Origin: Cryptomeria japonica
Taxonomy: Eukaryota > Streptophyta > Pinopsida > Cupressales > Cupressaceae
Assembly: GCF_030272615.1 (NCBI RefSeq)
Contig: NC_081408.1
Coordinates: 624,307,912 to 624,371,911, forward strand
Direction of reading: 5' to 3'
Length of the DNA stretch: 64,000 nucleotides
The position numbers and the translations under genes are program-made. This document shows, piece by piece, positions 49,760 to 60,800 of the stretch. The notes beneath the pieces were generated by a model, which saw only the letters and a list, made by a program, of their open reading frames with translations, was not told the DNA's origin and did not search any database. How positions within the stretch are numbered: the first letter of the stretch is position 1; each line of letters starts with the position of its first letter.

Positions 49760-52470
49760 GGCCAGGGTTTAAATCTTGGTTAGAGTTAGGGTTAGGATAA
49801 TGGTTAGGGGTGGGGCTATGGTAATAGATAAGATTATGATCATGATAGAATAAAAATTATGATGGGCTTTAGTTGAAGATTAGGGTTAGGGTTAAGGCTA
49901 ATATCATAGTTAGGTTTATGCTTAGGATTAGGTTTTGCATTAGAGATATAATTATAATGAGGGTTAGAGTTATAATTATAATGAGGGTTAGTATTATACT
50001 TAGGATTAGGGTTAGGGTTGGGGTAAGAGTTAGGATTGGTGTTAAACTTAGTGATTGTAATTAGGGTTAAGGTTAAAGATTATAATTATTAATTACAAAT
50101 AAAATTAGGATTAGGGTTAGGGTTAGAATTATAATTAAGATTAGGGTTAGGGTTAGGGTTAAGATTGCAATCAAAGATAGTATGTGATGATAGCTATAAG
50201 AGTTAGGGTTTGGGTTAGGATTAGGGTTGGGGCTAGAATAGGGTTAGGGTCAGGGTTAGAATTATAAGAATAAGGTTATGGTTTAGGTTAGGGTTTAAGA
50301 TTAGGATAAGGATTATATATAGGATTTATTCTTAGGATTAGGGATAGGTTTCGAGCTATGGTTAGAGTTAGGGTTATGGTTAGGATTATTGTTAGGGTTA
50401 GGGTTTATGGTTATGGTTATGGTTAGGTTAGGGTTAAGGTTTAGAATTATGGTTAGGGTTATGGTTTATATCATGGTTGGGGTTGGAGTCAGGGTTAAGT
50501 TTATGGTTATGCTTAGGGTTAAAATTATGGCTAGGATTATCGCTAGGGTTAGGGTTTACATCATGGTTAGGGTTAGGGTTAAGGGTTATGATTAGGATTA
50601 GGTTTTAGGGTTAAAGTTATGATAATGGTCAGCGTTATATCATGGTTAGGGTTAGCTTCAAGTTTAGGGTTTCGTTTAGGTTTAGGATTGTGGTTACGGT
50701 TACAATTAAGGATTACAATTAGGGTTAGGGTTAGGGTTATCATTATGGTTTAGTGTTAGGGCTAATTTTATGGTTAGGATTATATTTTATTATTAGTGTT
50801 ACAATTATGTGTAGAGTTTATATCAAATTTAGGGTTTAGTGTTAGTGTTAAGTTTATGGTTAGGGTTTATTGTTAGTGTTAGTGTTACAATTATATTTAG
50901 ATTTTATATCAATTTTAGGGTTAGGGTTAGGGTTAGGGATAGGTTTTAGTGTTAAGGTTAAGCTTATGGCTAGGGTTAGTGTTTATTGTTAGTGTTACAA
51001 TTATGCTTAGAGTTTATATCAAATTTAGGGTTAGCCTTATGGTTAGGGTTTAGTGTTAGGGTTAGGGTTTGTTATTAGTGTTACAATTATGTTTAGAGTT
51101 TATATCAAATTTAGGGTTATGAGTAAGATAATTTGGTTTAGGGTTAAGATTATCATAATGGTTAGGGTTATGGTTAGCATTAGGATATACATCATGGTTA
51201 GGGTTAGGGTTAGTATTATGTTTAAGGTTAGGATTTATGATAATGTTTATGGTTAGGATTTACATTAGGATAAGGGTTAAGATTAGGGTCATCGTTATCT
51301 TTTAGTGTTATGGTTAGGACCATGAGGGTAAGGGGCAAGCTTTACATCATGTTCGAGTTAGAGTTTACATCATGGCTAGGGTTATGAGTAAGACAATGGT
51401 TTAGGGTTAAGATTAGGATAATGGTTAGGGTCAAAAATATGGTTTGGGTTATGGTTAATGTTAGCATTAGGATATACATCATGGTGAGGTTTATGGTTAG
51501 TATAATGTTTGGGGTTAGGGTTTATGATTGTGGTTAGGGTAAGGGTTAGGGTTAGGGTTAGCGTTAGATTTTAGGGTTAGATTTTAGTGTTATGGTTAAT
51601 ATTATGGCTAGGGTTGAGGTTTATGTCATGACCGGGTTAGCGTTTACATCATGGTTAGGGTCATGAGTAAGATAATGGTTTAGGTTTAGGAATATTTAGG
51701 GTTAGGGTTAGGATTATTTAGGGTTATGGTTAGGATTATGTTTAGAGTTAGAGTTTGCATCATGGTTATGATTCAAGTTAGGTTTTACACCATGGTTAGA
51801 GTTAGGGTAAGGGTTGGGGTTATGATTACGATAATGACTTAAGGTTAGGATTAGGATAATGGTTAGGATCAACATTATGGTTAGGACCTTAGGTTTAGGG
51901 TTATGGTTATGGTTAGCATTAGGATATACATCATTGTTATGGTTCGATTTAGTAATATGTTTAGGGTTAGGGTTAGGGTTTACATTAGGATAAGGGTTAG
52001 GGTTAGGGTTAGGGTTAGGGTTTAGTGTTGGGGGTTTACATCAGGGTTAGGGTTATGAGTAATATAATGGTTTAGGGTTAATATTAGCATAATGGTTAGG
52101 GTTAGGGTTAGTATTATGTTTAAGGTTAGTAAATTTATGATTATGTTTATGGTTAGGATTTACGTTAGGATAAGGTTAAGATTAGGTTCATGGTTAACTT
52201 TTATTGTTAGGGTGAGGACCATGGGCGTAAGGGTTAGAGTTAAAGATAAAAATAGGGTTAAGGTTAGGGTTTGAATTATAGGTAGATTCAATTTTATGAT
52301 TAGGGTTACAATATCATATAGAAATAGATTTAGGTTATGGTTATAGATAGAATTATGGTTAGGATCAGGGTTAAGTTTAAAGATAAAATTAGGGTTAGGA
52401 TTTGAATTATAGTTAGAGTTAGCTTTACAATAAGTATTAGGATTTAGTTAATAAATAGATTCAAGGTCAT
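49760..52470 (+). repeat. Degenerate telomere-like array, TTAGGG orientation
   Basis: About 2.7 kb of TTAGGG/TTAGGA/TTATGG words on the plus strand, with pure hexamer runs (for example 51996-52020). It carries the same variant unit as the left array in complement (TTTACATCATGGTTAGGG). Confidence 0.93.
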
Positions 52471-53895
52471 TGCAATAGGCCTGCAAATCTTTGATGTTCT
52501 CCTCATAATAACTAAAAATACTTGATGTAAAAGTATTGTAAATCTTTGATATGCTTCTCATATATGCTTTCTTTTTTTCTTCTCATATATGATTTCATAT
52601 TTTAAGATGCATAATATGACAATCTTACATTGATTAAAGTGGTTCATAATATAAATCCATATACTCTCTAAGTTTGTTGTCAAATATCAAAAGGAAATAA
52701 TAATACATGACTATTCTAAGTATAGATTATCAATGCTCCCTTTTACTAACTTCTAAAGAAATGAAACCATTAATTTAAGGATCCTAATGTTTTAAAAACA
52801 ATTAGAGAATATATTATGGTATTTATATAATAATCTATATTTGTTATAAATAACTTTAAAGTAAAATAAAGTAATACTTTTACACTAAATAATAATAATA
52901 GTAAATGAATATTATCAAATACTAATTTAATATTTCTATTTTTTATTATATTTATTCATATAAAATATATTATTATACATTTTTAAACTGAAGTTAAACT
53001 TATGTTGTCCAGGTATTAGCATAAATCAACTAATTTTAAATAGTATCCTTTTACTTATGAAATTTTAAAAAAATAGAAATTAATCTAGATATATAAGCAA
53101 CATTTCTATTCTATTTTTTCTTTTTGCATGTAAATCAATTCAATTTCTAAAATTAAACTCAATTTTTTTAATTTATTTTTTTAAAAATTGAATCAACAAT
53201 TAGTTTTACAATAAATTTAAAAATAAAATCTAGATATAAATAGGATATTTCTAAAAAAATTGTAGATATATAAATAAGATTTCTATTCTATTTTCCTTTT
53301 TGCATGCAAATCACTACAAATTCTAAAATAATTTAAAATTTATTTTTATTTTTTTAAAACTAAAATCTAGATTTAAATGGAAATTTTCTATATTTTTCTA
53401 AATACATCAACAAAATTTCTATTTTATTTCATCTTTTTACATGCAAATAATTTCAAAATCTAAAATTAAACTAAATCTTAATTTTAGAAAGAAATAATTT
53501 ATAATTGATTTTTGAGATTTACAAAGATTAGTAAGATTCTTATCATCAAATTTAAGACAATATAAAATTGAATAATTGAATTTAAACAAAATCATAATTT
53601 GTTTTTTACCAAATTCAAGACTATTATATATTTTTATATTCAATTTTTTTGTCATTAATTTTTTTCTCCATAATAAACTAAATTAATGTAGATTAACTGA
53701 GCTTATTGCGCCACTACTCATCTAGGTTTTATTCATTCAAAACCATTCTATTTTGTTGGGCCTATGTTCCACCATTATTGAGGATTAAATCAACTTGTAC
53801 AGTATACAGACAACATGCAGATACATGAAAGGCAGAGTAAATAACAGATCAAAGCCCAAGAGAACATTGGTCATTATAATTTGAAGACATCTCAT
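52471..53895. other. AT-rich intergenic DNA
   Basis: Long A/T runs; 53090-53460 has a loosely repeated block (TAAATAGGATATTTCTA-like and TCTATTTTATTTCATCTTTTT-like words). No gene was seen. Confidence 0.55.
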
Positions 53896-53899
53896 ATTA

Positions 53900-54245
53900 T
53901 TAACAACTCTCGCCACATGTATGATTTTTCTTGTTGCAATTGTGATTTCCTTCATGACCTGCTAAATCCCTGCATAAGCTTAAGCTGTCTCCTTCTTGAG
54001 CACAATAACTACAATTTAATATAATTTGTTTTTCTCTATAATTTTGTATTAAGCGCATACAATGGTTTTGGTGAAGCAACATCATATATTTCTTCTTCTC
54101 CTTTGCTATACACAAATGACCATGCAACATCAAATCCAGAAGGGATTTTCTGTAATTTTACAGACTTTTCAATTGATCCCAATGAAATAGTAAGAAGTCC
54201 ACCATCCATAGATTTGTGAGTATGGGTGATGACAATGATTATCAT
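53900..54245 (-). other. Possible gene fragment, unrecognised
   Basis: Two overlapping minus-strand open stretches. The first (54036-54245) reads GGLLTISLGSIEKSVKLQKI and looks protein-like. The second (53900-54133) ends with a Cys/His-rich tail (NCNKKNHTCGESC). They may be parts of a broken gene joined by a frameshift near 54050. I cannot name the family. Confidence 0.25.
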
Positions 54246-54427
54246 GTCAGGCTAGAATAAGAGCTCGAAAGAAATACGAATCTGGGAGAAACATGTTTTC
54301 TACATAAGGTTTCTAATTGCACGTCAGAAACTTTGATCAATAAGGTATTAAAAACAAAACACATACATTCATTAAGAAGAAAACACATACACGGTTCTAA
54401 TGTAGATTGCTGATGAATTTATAGAAG

Positions 54428-54568
54428 ATGGCTAGCAGAATTCACTCCCTTGCACAGCTCAAATCTAATCCAACTATGCTCCAACTTTTTCAATCTGAGA
54501 AGAAATTCGCTCAGACCTTGACGTTTCACCAACAATCATTTCGCTTAGATCTGAAATTGATATATTGA
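54428..54568 (+). CDS. Possible small ORF or first exon, 46 residues
   Basis: MASRIHSLAQLKSNP starts a 46-residue frame rich in Ser/Lys/Gln with the look of an organelle-targeting N-terminus. It has no recognised homologue, no clear splice donor and no obvious downstream exon. It may be chance. Confidence 0.2.
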   Translation: MASRIHSLAQLKSNPTMLQLFQSEKKFAQTLTFHQQSFRLDLKLIY

Positions 54569-54818
54569 AAGCTGATCACTCTTAACATAAGAAATACTAA
54601 TCGTGCATCAAAGAATGATTGCCTAAATTTCATTTGAAGCGGCAAGATCATTTTTGAATGTAACGTCTCTACAAAGACTCTAGCTATTCAATGGCCATTG
54701 TTGACGGTGCATTTGGAACGCTTAGAACGGTTACAATGCATGGCGACAATCAGTTTTCAGTTTTCTTTAGTGTATACACGGATGCCTTCACTCCCCCCTA
54801 CTGCAACTGTAGGAACGC

Positions 54819-54974
54819 CTCTCAACGTAATAAAATACGTTGAGAGATATCCTTCTCGAGGCACCTATTTTTAATGAAATTGCATCTTAGAGTCAAATAG
54901 GCACCTATTTTTAATGAAATTGCATCCTAGAGTCAAATAGGCGCCTCAAGAAGGATATCTATCAGCATATTTTA
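54819..54974. mobile_element. Second fold-back element with internal duplication
   Basis: Arms 54833-54870 and 54936-54974 share GAGAGATATCCTTCTCGAGG and CACCTATTT with the element at 49101-49379. The interior holds two tandem copies of an about 40-base unit (TTTTTAATGAAATTGCATC). A perfect 11-base hairpin (54819-54829 with 54836-54846) overlaps the left arm. Confidence 0.75.
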
Positions 54975-55119
54975 TATAGATTAAATTAAAATTTAAGATA
55001 CATATGCTAGTCTTATAGCATTTATAGATATATTTAAGATATCTATACTAATTTTATTTCATTTATATATAATTTTCATAATTTCTTCTCTATTTATCAC
55101 TTCTCTTAGAGACCCTGCA

Positions 55120-55500
55120 ATAAATAGAATTTGGAAATTCTCGTAAGGTTAAATTTTTGTCCATGAAAAATTGTATAATCTACCGTCAAATTTTAACACT
55201 GCGTGAAGTTTTTAGGGTTAGGGCAAATTTAGGGTAAGAAAGAGAGCCACTGGTTTGTATAGAATAAATCTTCACTTTAAACATCTGCCTGTGCGGTAGT
55301 TTTCATCCGCATCATGGTTTTTGAAACATAATTTTCCTTTATGCTTGCATTTGCGGGGGGACGATATGTGTATGCTCTGTTCATTTTTAATGGGCCAGAG
55401 TATGACTGGATCTCTCCCAAAAGCAAAATGAGGTGTTTAAAGCCCTTCTGCTTTATTTCCAACATAGCACCAGGGTTATGCATGCCTCAATATCTTTTAT
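55120..55500. repeat. Dispersed 0.4-kb segment, copy 2
   Basis: Matches 38490-38900. Here it abuts the truncated end of copy B of the Tat/Ogre-like block at 55505. The minus-strand open stretch 55277-55483 has no recognised similarity. Confidence 0.8.
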
Positions 55501-55801
55501 ACATTTGATTTCTTGTGAGCACAACACATGAAGGATCTTCTAAAGTAACCAAAATGTCACCCCCTCTTTCTGAATCTGACTCGTACTCTAGGAAGTGGAT
55601 TTCAGAGTTGTCAGGATGCTTTAAAGATTCTTCCTTACTCCATTCACTTGGGGTATCTTTAAAATTCATCAATTGTGGATAACGCACCATCTCAAGACAG
55701 GAACTGCCATCATGTTCATCTGTGAGATGAAAAACACACATACTCCTTTTAGGTGGCAGTGCCTCAATCACTAATCTCTCCTGAGTAGGAGGTAATTGCA
55801 A
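55487..55801 (-). pseudogene. gag-pol linker fragment, copy B
   Basis: The same Cys/His-containing peptide as 1968-2519, beginning QLPPTQERLVIEA. It is cut at the truncation point after about 100 residues. Confidence 0.6.
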
Positions 55802-56167
55802 AGTCTTGTTCCAAAACCCAAAGACTGATTTGTATTTCTCCTAGGTACATCTTGATAGGGAGATGGGTATGATGTACTGGCTTTAGGTAATTGTCTTTAA
55901 AGGGTAATCACATCATTCATCAATCTTTGGATCATAGGGTCAGAAGAAGTAAAAGGTTGGGCAATGAGAGTCTGTACTTCTCTTTTCCATTTACCTATCG
56001 TGATTAGATCATCTTCCAACTCAATGACAAGTTTTGCCAGCACTTAAATCTGCAACTCTTTACCTGCGGATCAGGAAACCTATTTCTAAAGGCATTGAAT
56101 GTATTCATTTGACTAAGTGAACTACTTTAAGTCTTATGTATACCCATTATAAGAAAAGAGATCTAAT

Positions 56168-57003
56168 AACAATGTCATATATTTATTGAGTTAGAGATTA
56201 AATCTTCCTTGGGATCTTGGGTCCAACTGCTCGACTTTGAAGGTATCCCCTTTAGATGTTGAAAGTGCTTCCAGACTGGACATGTTGCTGCACGGTGCGA
56301 AACAGATAAAATGAAAAAAGATCTGCTACTTGGTGGAAGGGTGCATCCTCTGAACACTATTTTGTTAAAAAGAAAAGCTTCTCCCAGGTGGTGGCATAGG
56401 TTCCTCGGGCTGATGTGCCTCTGATTGCTGCCTCTGTTCCTCAGGAATGTGTGGATGCTTGCACCCCGACTGATCGTTTGAAAAATGTTGGATCTTCTTC
56501 TTCAATGGATGACCCTCCCGCGTCCCAGATTGCTACTGGATCTTCTGCTGTCCCTACCTCTATTGTTCCTGCCTCTCTGGATGCTGGCTCTATTCCTCCT
56601 GATGATGGGAGGTCCTCTATTCTAGATCCATCCTCTTGGCAAAAGGCTGCTGCTAGGGTTGAGGACGGATGGATTACTGTTAAAAGTAAAAAATCAAAAT
56701 TGTCCCAGTCCTCTTTTGATATGACCCTTCGATCCCACAAGGGTAGGACAAATTCTTGATCCTTCCTGGTTGGGTTAGAGCTGCTGGTTTTTTGCAGCTT
56801 GTTGGTGTTTGGTGGGGGTATTTGTTGTTCCCCTTCTTTTGATTGGCTATGCCGAGTCTCTATTGTGTTCTGTTTCTTTGAGTGGACTTTCAAGTTTATC
56901 TTTCGGTTCGGGTTACAGGTCCTTCTAAAACATGTCTTGTAAAGGGTTTTTGGTCCCTTAAAAACTTGTTTTTCCTTAATAAAAAACAATGTCATAGATT
57001 TAT
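56168..57003 (+). mobile_element. LINE ORF1-type insertion with 19-bp target duplication
   Basis: Copy A shows the empty site. Here the 19 bases AACAATGTCATAGATTTAT occur at 56985-57003 and, with one change, at 56168-56186, on both sides of about 798 inserted bases. The insert runs on the plus strand, opposite to the host element, and ends CCTTAATAAAA. Target duplication, an A-rich end and a coding remnant mark a target-primed retroposon that is 5' truncated. Confidence 0.9.
56190..56759 (+). pseudogene. LINE ORF1-like protein, C-terminal part, broken
   Basis: The frame opens with a CCHC zinc knuckle (C.KCFQTGHVAARC, about 56248-56291) whose second residue after the first Cys is a TGA where Trp is expected. 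After a frameshift near 56310 comes TWWKGASSEHYFVKKK. A TAG stop at 56398 is followed by an intact stretch 56415-56759, Ser/Pro/Ala-rich and ending DGWITVKSKKSKL. It would be a nucleic-acid-binding chaperone of a LINE. No ORF2 follows; the 3' end comes only 225 bases after the stop. Confidence 0.75.
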
Positions 57004-57040
57004 AATAGTTAGAAATAAGTTCTGAGTAATTTATATAATT

Positions 57041-57780
57041 TCATAATATAATTATTTGATAATATAAACAAAAGACAACAAAATTATCATTTGAAGGTTT
57101 TTGATTGACCAAAATTTTATGCACAATTTTATCAAATTTTGCTACAAAGTCTCTCATAGACTCTGGAATCTCTTTCTTTAACTGGGCCAATTGAGCCAAG
57201 AGAGAGTGTTCATCTTCAGCCACTTTGAATCTTGCCTCAAACCTTGTTTTCAAATCTTGTCAATTTGTTATCACACTATTTGGTAAATGATAAAACCAAT
57301 CTGCTGCTACTCCCGTTAGTGTTTGAACAAACAATCTTACAACAACATCCTCATGTTGGACAACTATTATCCCACAAGACACATTAAATGCATTCAGGTG
57401 CTCATCAACAATGATTTTCCCATCCTCACTAAGCTTTGGCAAGTGATCTCTAGCACCTTTGGGTAAGGGGTTCAAATTTAATCCTAAGTTCAATGGACCT
57501 ACAACAACTCCCCAAGGATTATTTACTGCCATTGGAAAGATGATATTGAGCTTAGTCAGATTGATTATATTTGGTAAACTGATACCATGCAAGGTCAGAG
57601 CTTGACAAACTGAGGGTACAGGAGATGATGGGGATGGGGAAGGAGGCCTACTTATTGCTCGTCTTTGAGGTGAAAAAGTGGGTTGAAAATTGAGGTTCTG
57701 TAACTATTGAAAAACAGAATCAACTAGCCAATCCCTTCTTTGGGACCTAGTATATCTCTTTGACTCCAGTCTTGCAACTT
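57041..57780 (-). pseudogene. gag capsid region, copy B
   Basis: Open pieces 57260-57592 and 57041-57253 carry the same capsid signature as copy A. The Gln codon that is a stop in copy A (3143) is intact here and the frame runs on through SMRDFVAKFDKIVHKI. A stop or frameshift near 57258 separates the pieces. Confidence 0.75.
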
Positions 57781-57804
57781 AGGCAACCAGTCTTATAATT
57801 CGAC

Positions 57805-57822
57805 TCCCCCGAAAAGTCACCA
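57805..57822 (-). other. Primer binding site, copy B
   Basis: Reads TGGTGACTTTTCGGGGGA, a mutated version of the copy A site; the LTR end beside it is CAATA instead of CAACA. Confidence 0.65.
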
Positions 57823-57828
57823 AAGATC

Positions 57829-60800
57829 TATTGGTAAACAGATTTGTCCCTTTCCTAAAATTTATTTGTTCTCTCTGAACATAAATATAACTCTTGTATG
57901 CCCCTTAAAGAAAGGAAACAAATTATCAACAATTGGATGAATTAATTAAAATCCAACCTCTGCTTTAGACAACAACTCTTCATATGATTCACAATGAATT
58001 TAATACACAAATGAAATGTTGACACTTTTTACCAGAAAGCATGGAAAGGCTTTAGCATTCATCCATCAACTCACAAGAATGCCTTCAAATTGAAACAAAG
58101 AAAACATTCTGAAGATTAAATAAGAGCTCACAGACTCTGATTCACACACATGTTCATTTTATAAATTCAGAGCATAGCAGATGCATATCAATATTAATGT
58201 ATAATCGATACTCTCTCATGCCTCATAGGACAAGGGGGATCAACACAACTCAATACACAATGAATCTGCTAAAAATTAATGGTAACCATGAATTCAGAAA
58301 AAAAACATGGAAATAACTGATCATAAAATGATATCATGCCCATAGCAGATTTCTAAAGAAAGATTGCTAATCTTTAAACACACAGATTCAAAGACTGCAC
58401 ACATAACATTTTATTGATAATCAATCATTCCAATTTAAAGAAATTCATAGAAAAACAAAATAGATATTGTCTGTTGCTCAAAAAATCATAGTTTTTCAAA
58501 CCTTAACATAAACAAGCTTTCCATCTTAAGTAGCCCCCAGGCTCATAGTTTTTATAGAACAAATTTAAACTTTACTTTAACCAAAGGTTAAAGAAACCAT
58601 TTTCTAAAACAAGAAAGAAAAACTAAAACAACAACCACTGTGAGGCTTGCAACTCGTTCTTGGATTAATTATGCTTCCACTGTGGCATAAGAAGTTACTG
58701 ATCTGTCCTGCTTTGCTACAGAACCACACCATTCCAAGTGTGCCGTCAAGAAGCTTAGGATGACCTAAAAAATAAGGAAGACCAATGTGCTAAATTCTTT
58801 CCTTCCACACCTCCTTGTCCATGTTCACTTGCGCCACCCTGGCCTTGTGTACCTCCAAATGATCAGAACAGACTATGACCATTGATTCAATCCTAGCCAC
58901 CTTTGAGAAGTCATCCATGGTCAAGGATTTTGTCATCTGGATGAATTGTATTCTTTCCTGAAAGATTTTGGTCATATCTGCAGCTGCTTCAATTGTCTTA
59001 GCATCATCTTTCATGAGATGGATGTCAATGCACTTTTGATCCTTCTGCATTGTATTAATTCAGTCTGTCAGTCCTCTAAGCAGTTTGGTGGACTCTTCGT
59101 GGCCTTGTTTAATGATTCAGTTACGCCACTCCACATTCTTTTTTGATACATATAATACATTATCATCCAGATTTTCTACTGGTTTTTCAGCTAAGAACTT
59201 CATCACTCCATATTTTTGTATGTCAGCCATTTGTGCAAGGAAAGTCACCCATTCGATCCTTTCTTTCTCCCAAGCCATAGTCTCTAGCTCTAATTCCTTG
59301 CTCAGAGTCTCGACATCCTTATAAACCTTCACCAAATTGACGATGTAGTCTGATCCCTATTGCATTATAAGATCCAACCATTTATTGAACATCTCTATGA
59401 CTATTTTGTTCCTTTGAACCTGGTCCAACATCTTCTGATTGACCGAAGATTTGGGATCAAATGATACTGGTATCTGTGACAAAGGCTAGGGATTTGGATT
59501 ATGGATGGTATTGATATACTCAACCATTTGAGTAACGGCTTGCTTCAATTCCCTTTTATCTTTCTCATCTTTCCATGCTCTAGAAATTATCCTTTTTGTG
59601 GATGACTCCAAATGCTTAATATCTACGATGGGCGAAGCAACTCCCAGGTCTATCTTTTCAACTGTAAAGTCCTCCTCAGTAGATTTTTCCACATCTCTCT
59701 CTGAAACTAGTTTGACTATCTTAGTCGTCTAGTGGCCTGTTGCCTCATCCACTTCAAGCATTGTCTGCGTCTTGAGTTTTTTGGGTTTTGATACCTTTCC
59801 TAAACATTTGCTGACCATGCCTTCCATAGGGATTGTAATCGGGACTACACTTCATTTCTTTCCAACAACAACTTCCAACCATCGGGGTGTGTTTGCTCGC
59901 TCTTTAGGTGGAGGAGTTGTCTGTATATTCGGTGAATTGACAATAACCAAGGTGTTCATGGGGTCCTTCTTGCTCTCCACTTCTTTATCCATGTCCATTT
60001 CTTGCATCATAGGTTCATCCAAATCCTGTTGATCCATTGTTGCCTCTATCTCTTCACTAGGGTCTAGGCCCACAACAATCTGTTTTAAAATGGGCTCTTT
60101 ACTCTTTTTCTTACTCCTGGAGTGAGTTACTCGAGCAGCTATGGAACTTGATGGTGACCTCTTTGATCTTCTCGGTTGGATTTTCTCAACAATAGGCCTT
60201 GAAACACCTGCAACATTAATAACTTCATTATTAAAAGAAATGGGAGATTGAGTCACAATGTGTGAATCAACTATTAGTTCATGTGAGGATATGAGTGACC
60301 CCTTCTTAAACTTTAGATTTCTCAACCATCTCTCTGTTCTTCTCACAATATTGAAAGTTCTAGCTTGAACATTGTCATCCTCCTTTTTATTCCAACCAAT
60401 CTCTGGAATTGGCTTTCGTTGAACCTCTGTGACGAACTCAGCGTCTAAAATATCTTTCCCTATATCCTCTTGTACTCCAAATATATTGATTCGAAGCTTC
60501 ATAGTAATTATTTGTTGCAAAGTGAACCTTGACCACAGTCTTCTTCTTACCTCATATTCGTCACTGCAATTCTCCTAGTAATCCTCCAACTAAGGTTCAT
60601 GACAAAAAAGATTGTCCATATTTAGATTCTCGATGGAATAACCTCTGCTATCAAACTTACATCTTGCCACATATGGTTGTAGGTTCATCCTCTTGAATTC
60701 CAATTCCAGGTTTAGAGCGTCAGATACGGATTTGTAGCTGTAATATCCAAGTTCAACAGGGAATACAACTCCAGACTCACCGTTTGCCCCCAATCTCTTA

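Noticed and set aside
46577-52274. Open frames within the telomere-like arrays
   Set aside because: Translations are repetitions of the CCCTAA/TTAGGG unit (NPN- or RVRV-type strings) without coding character.
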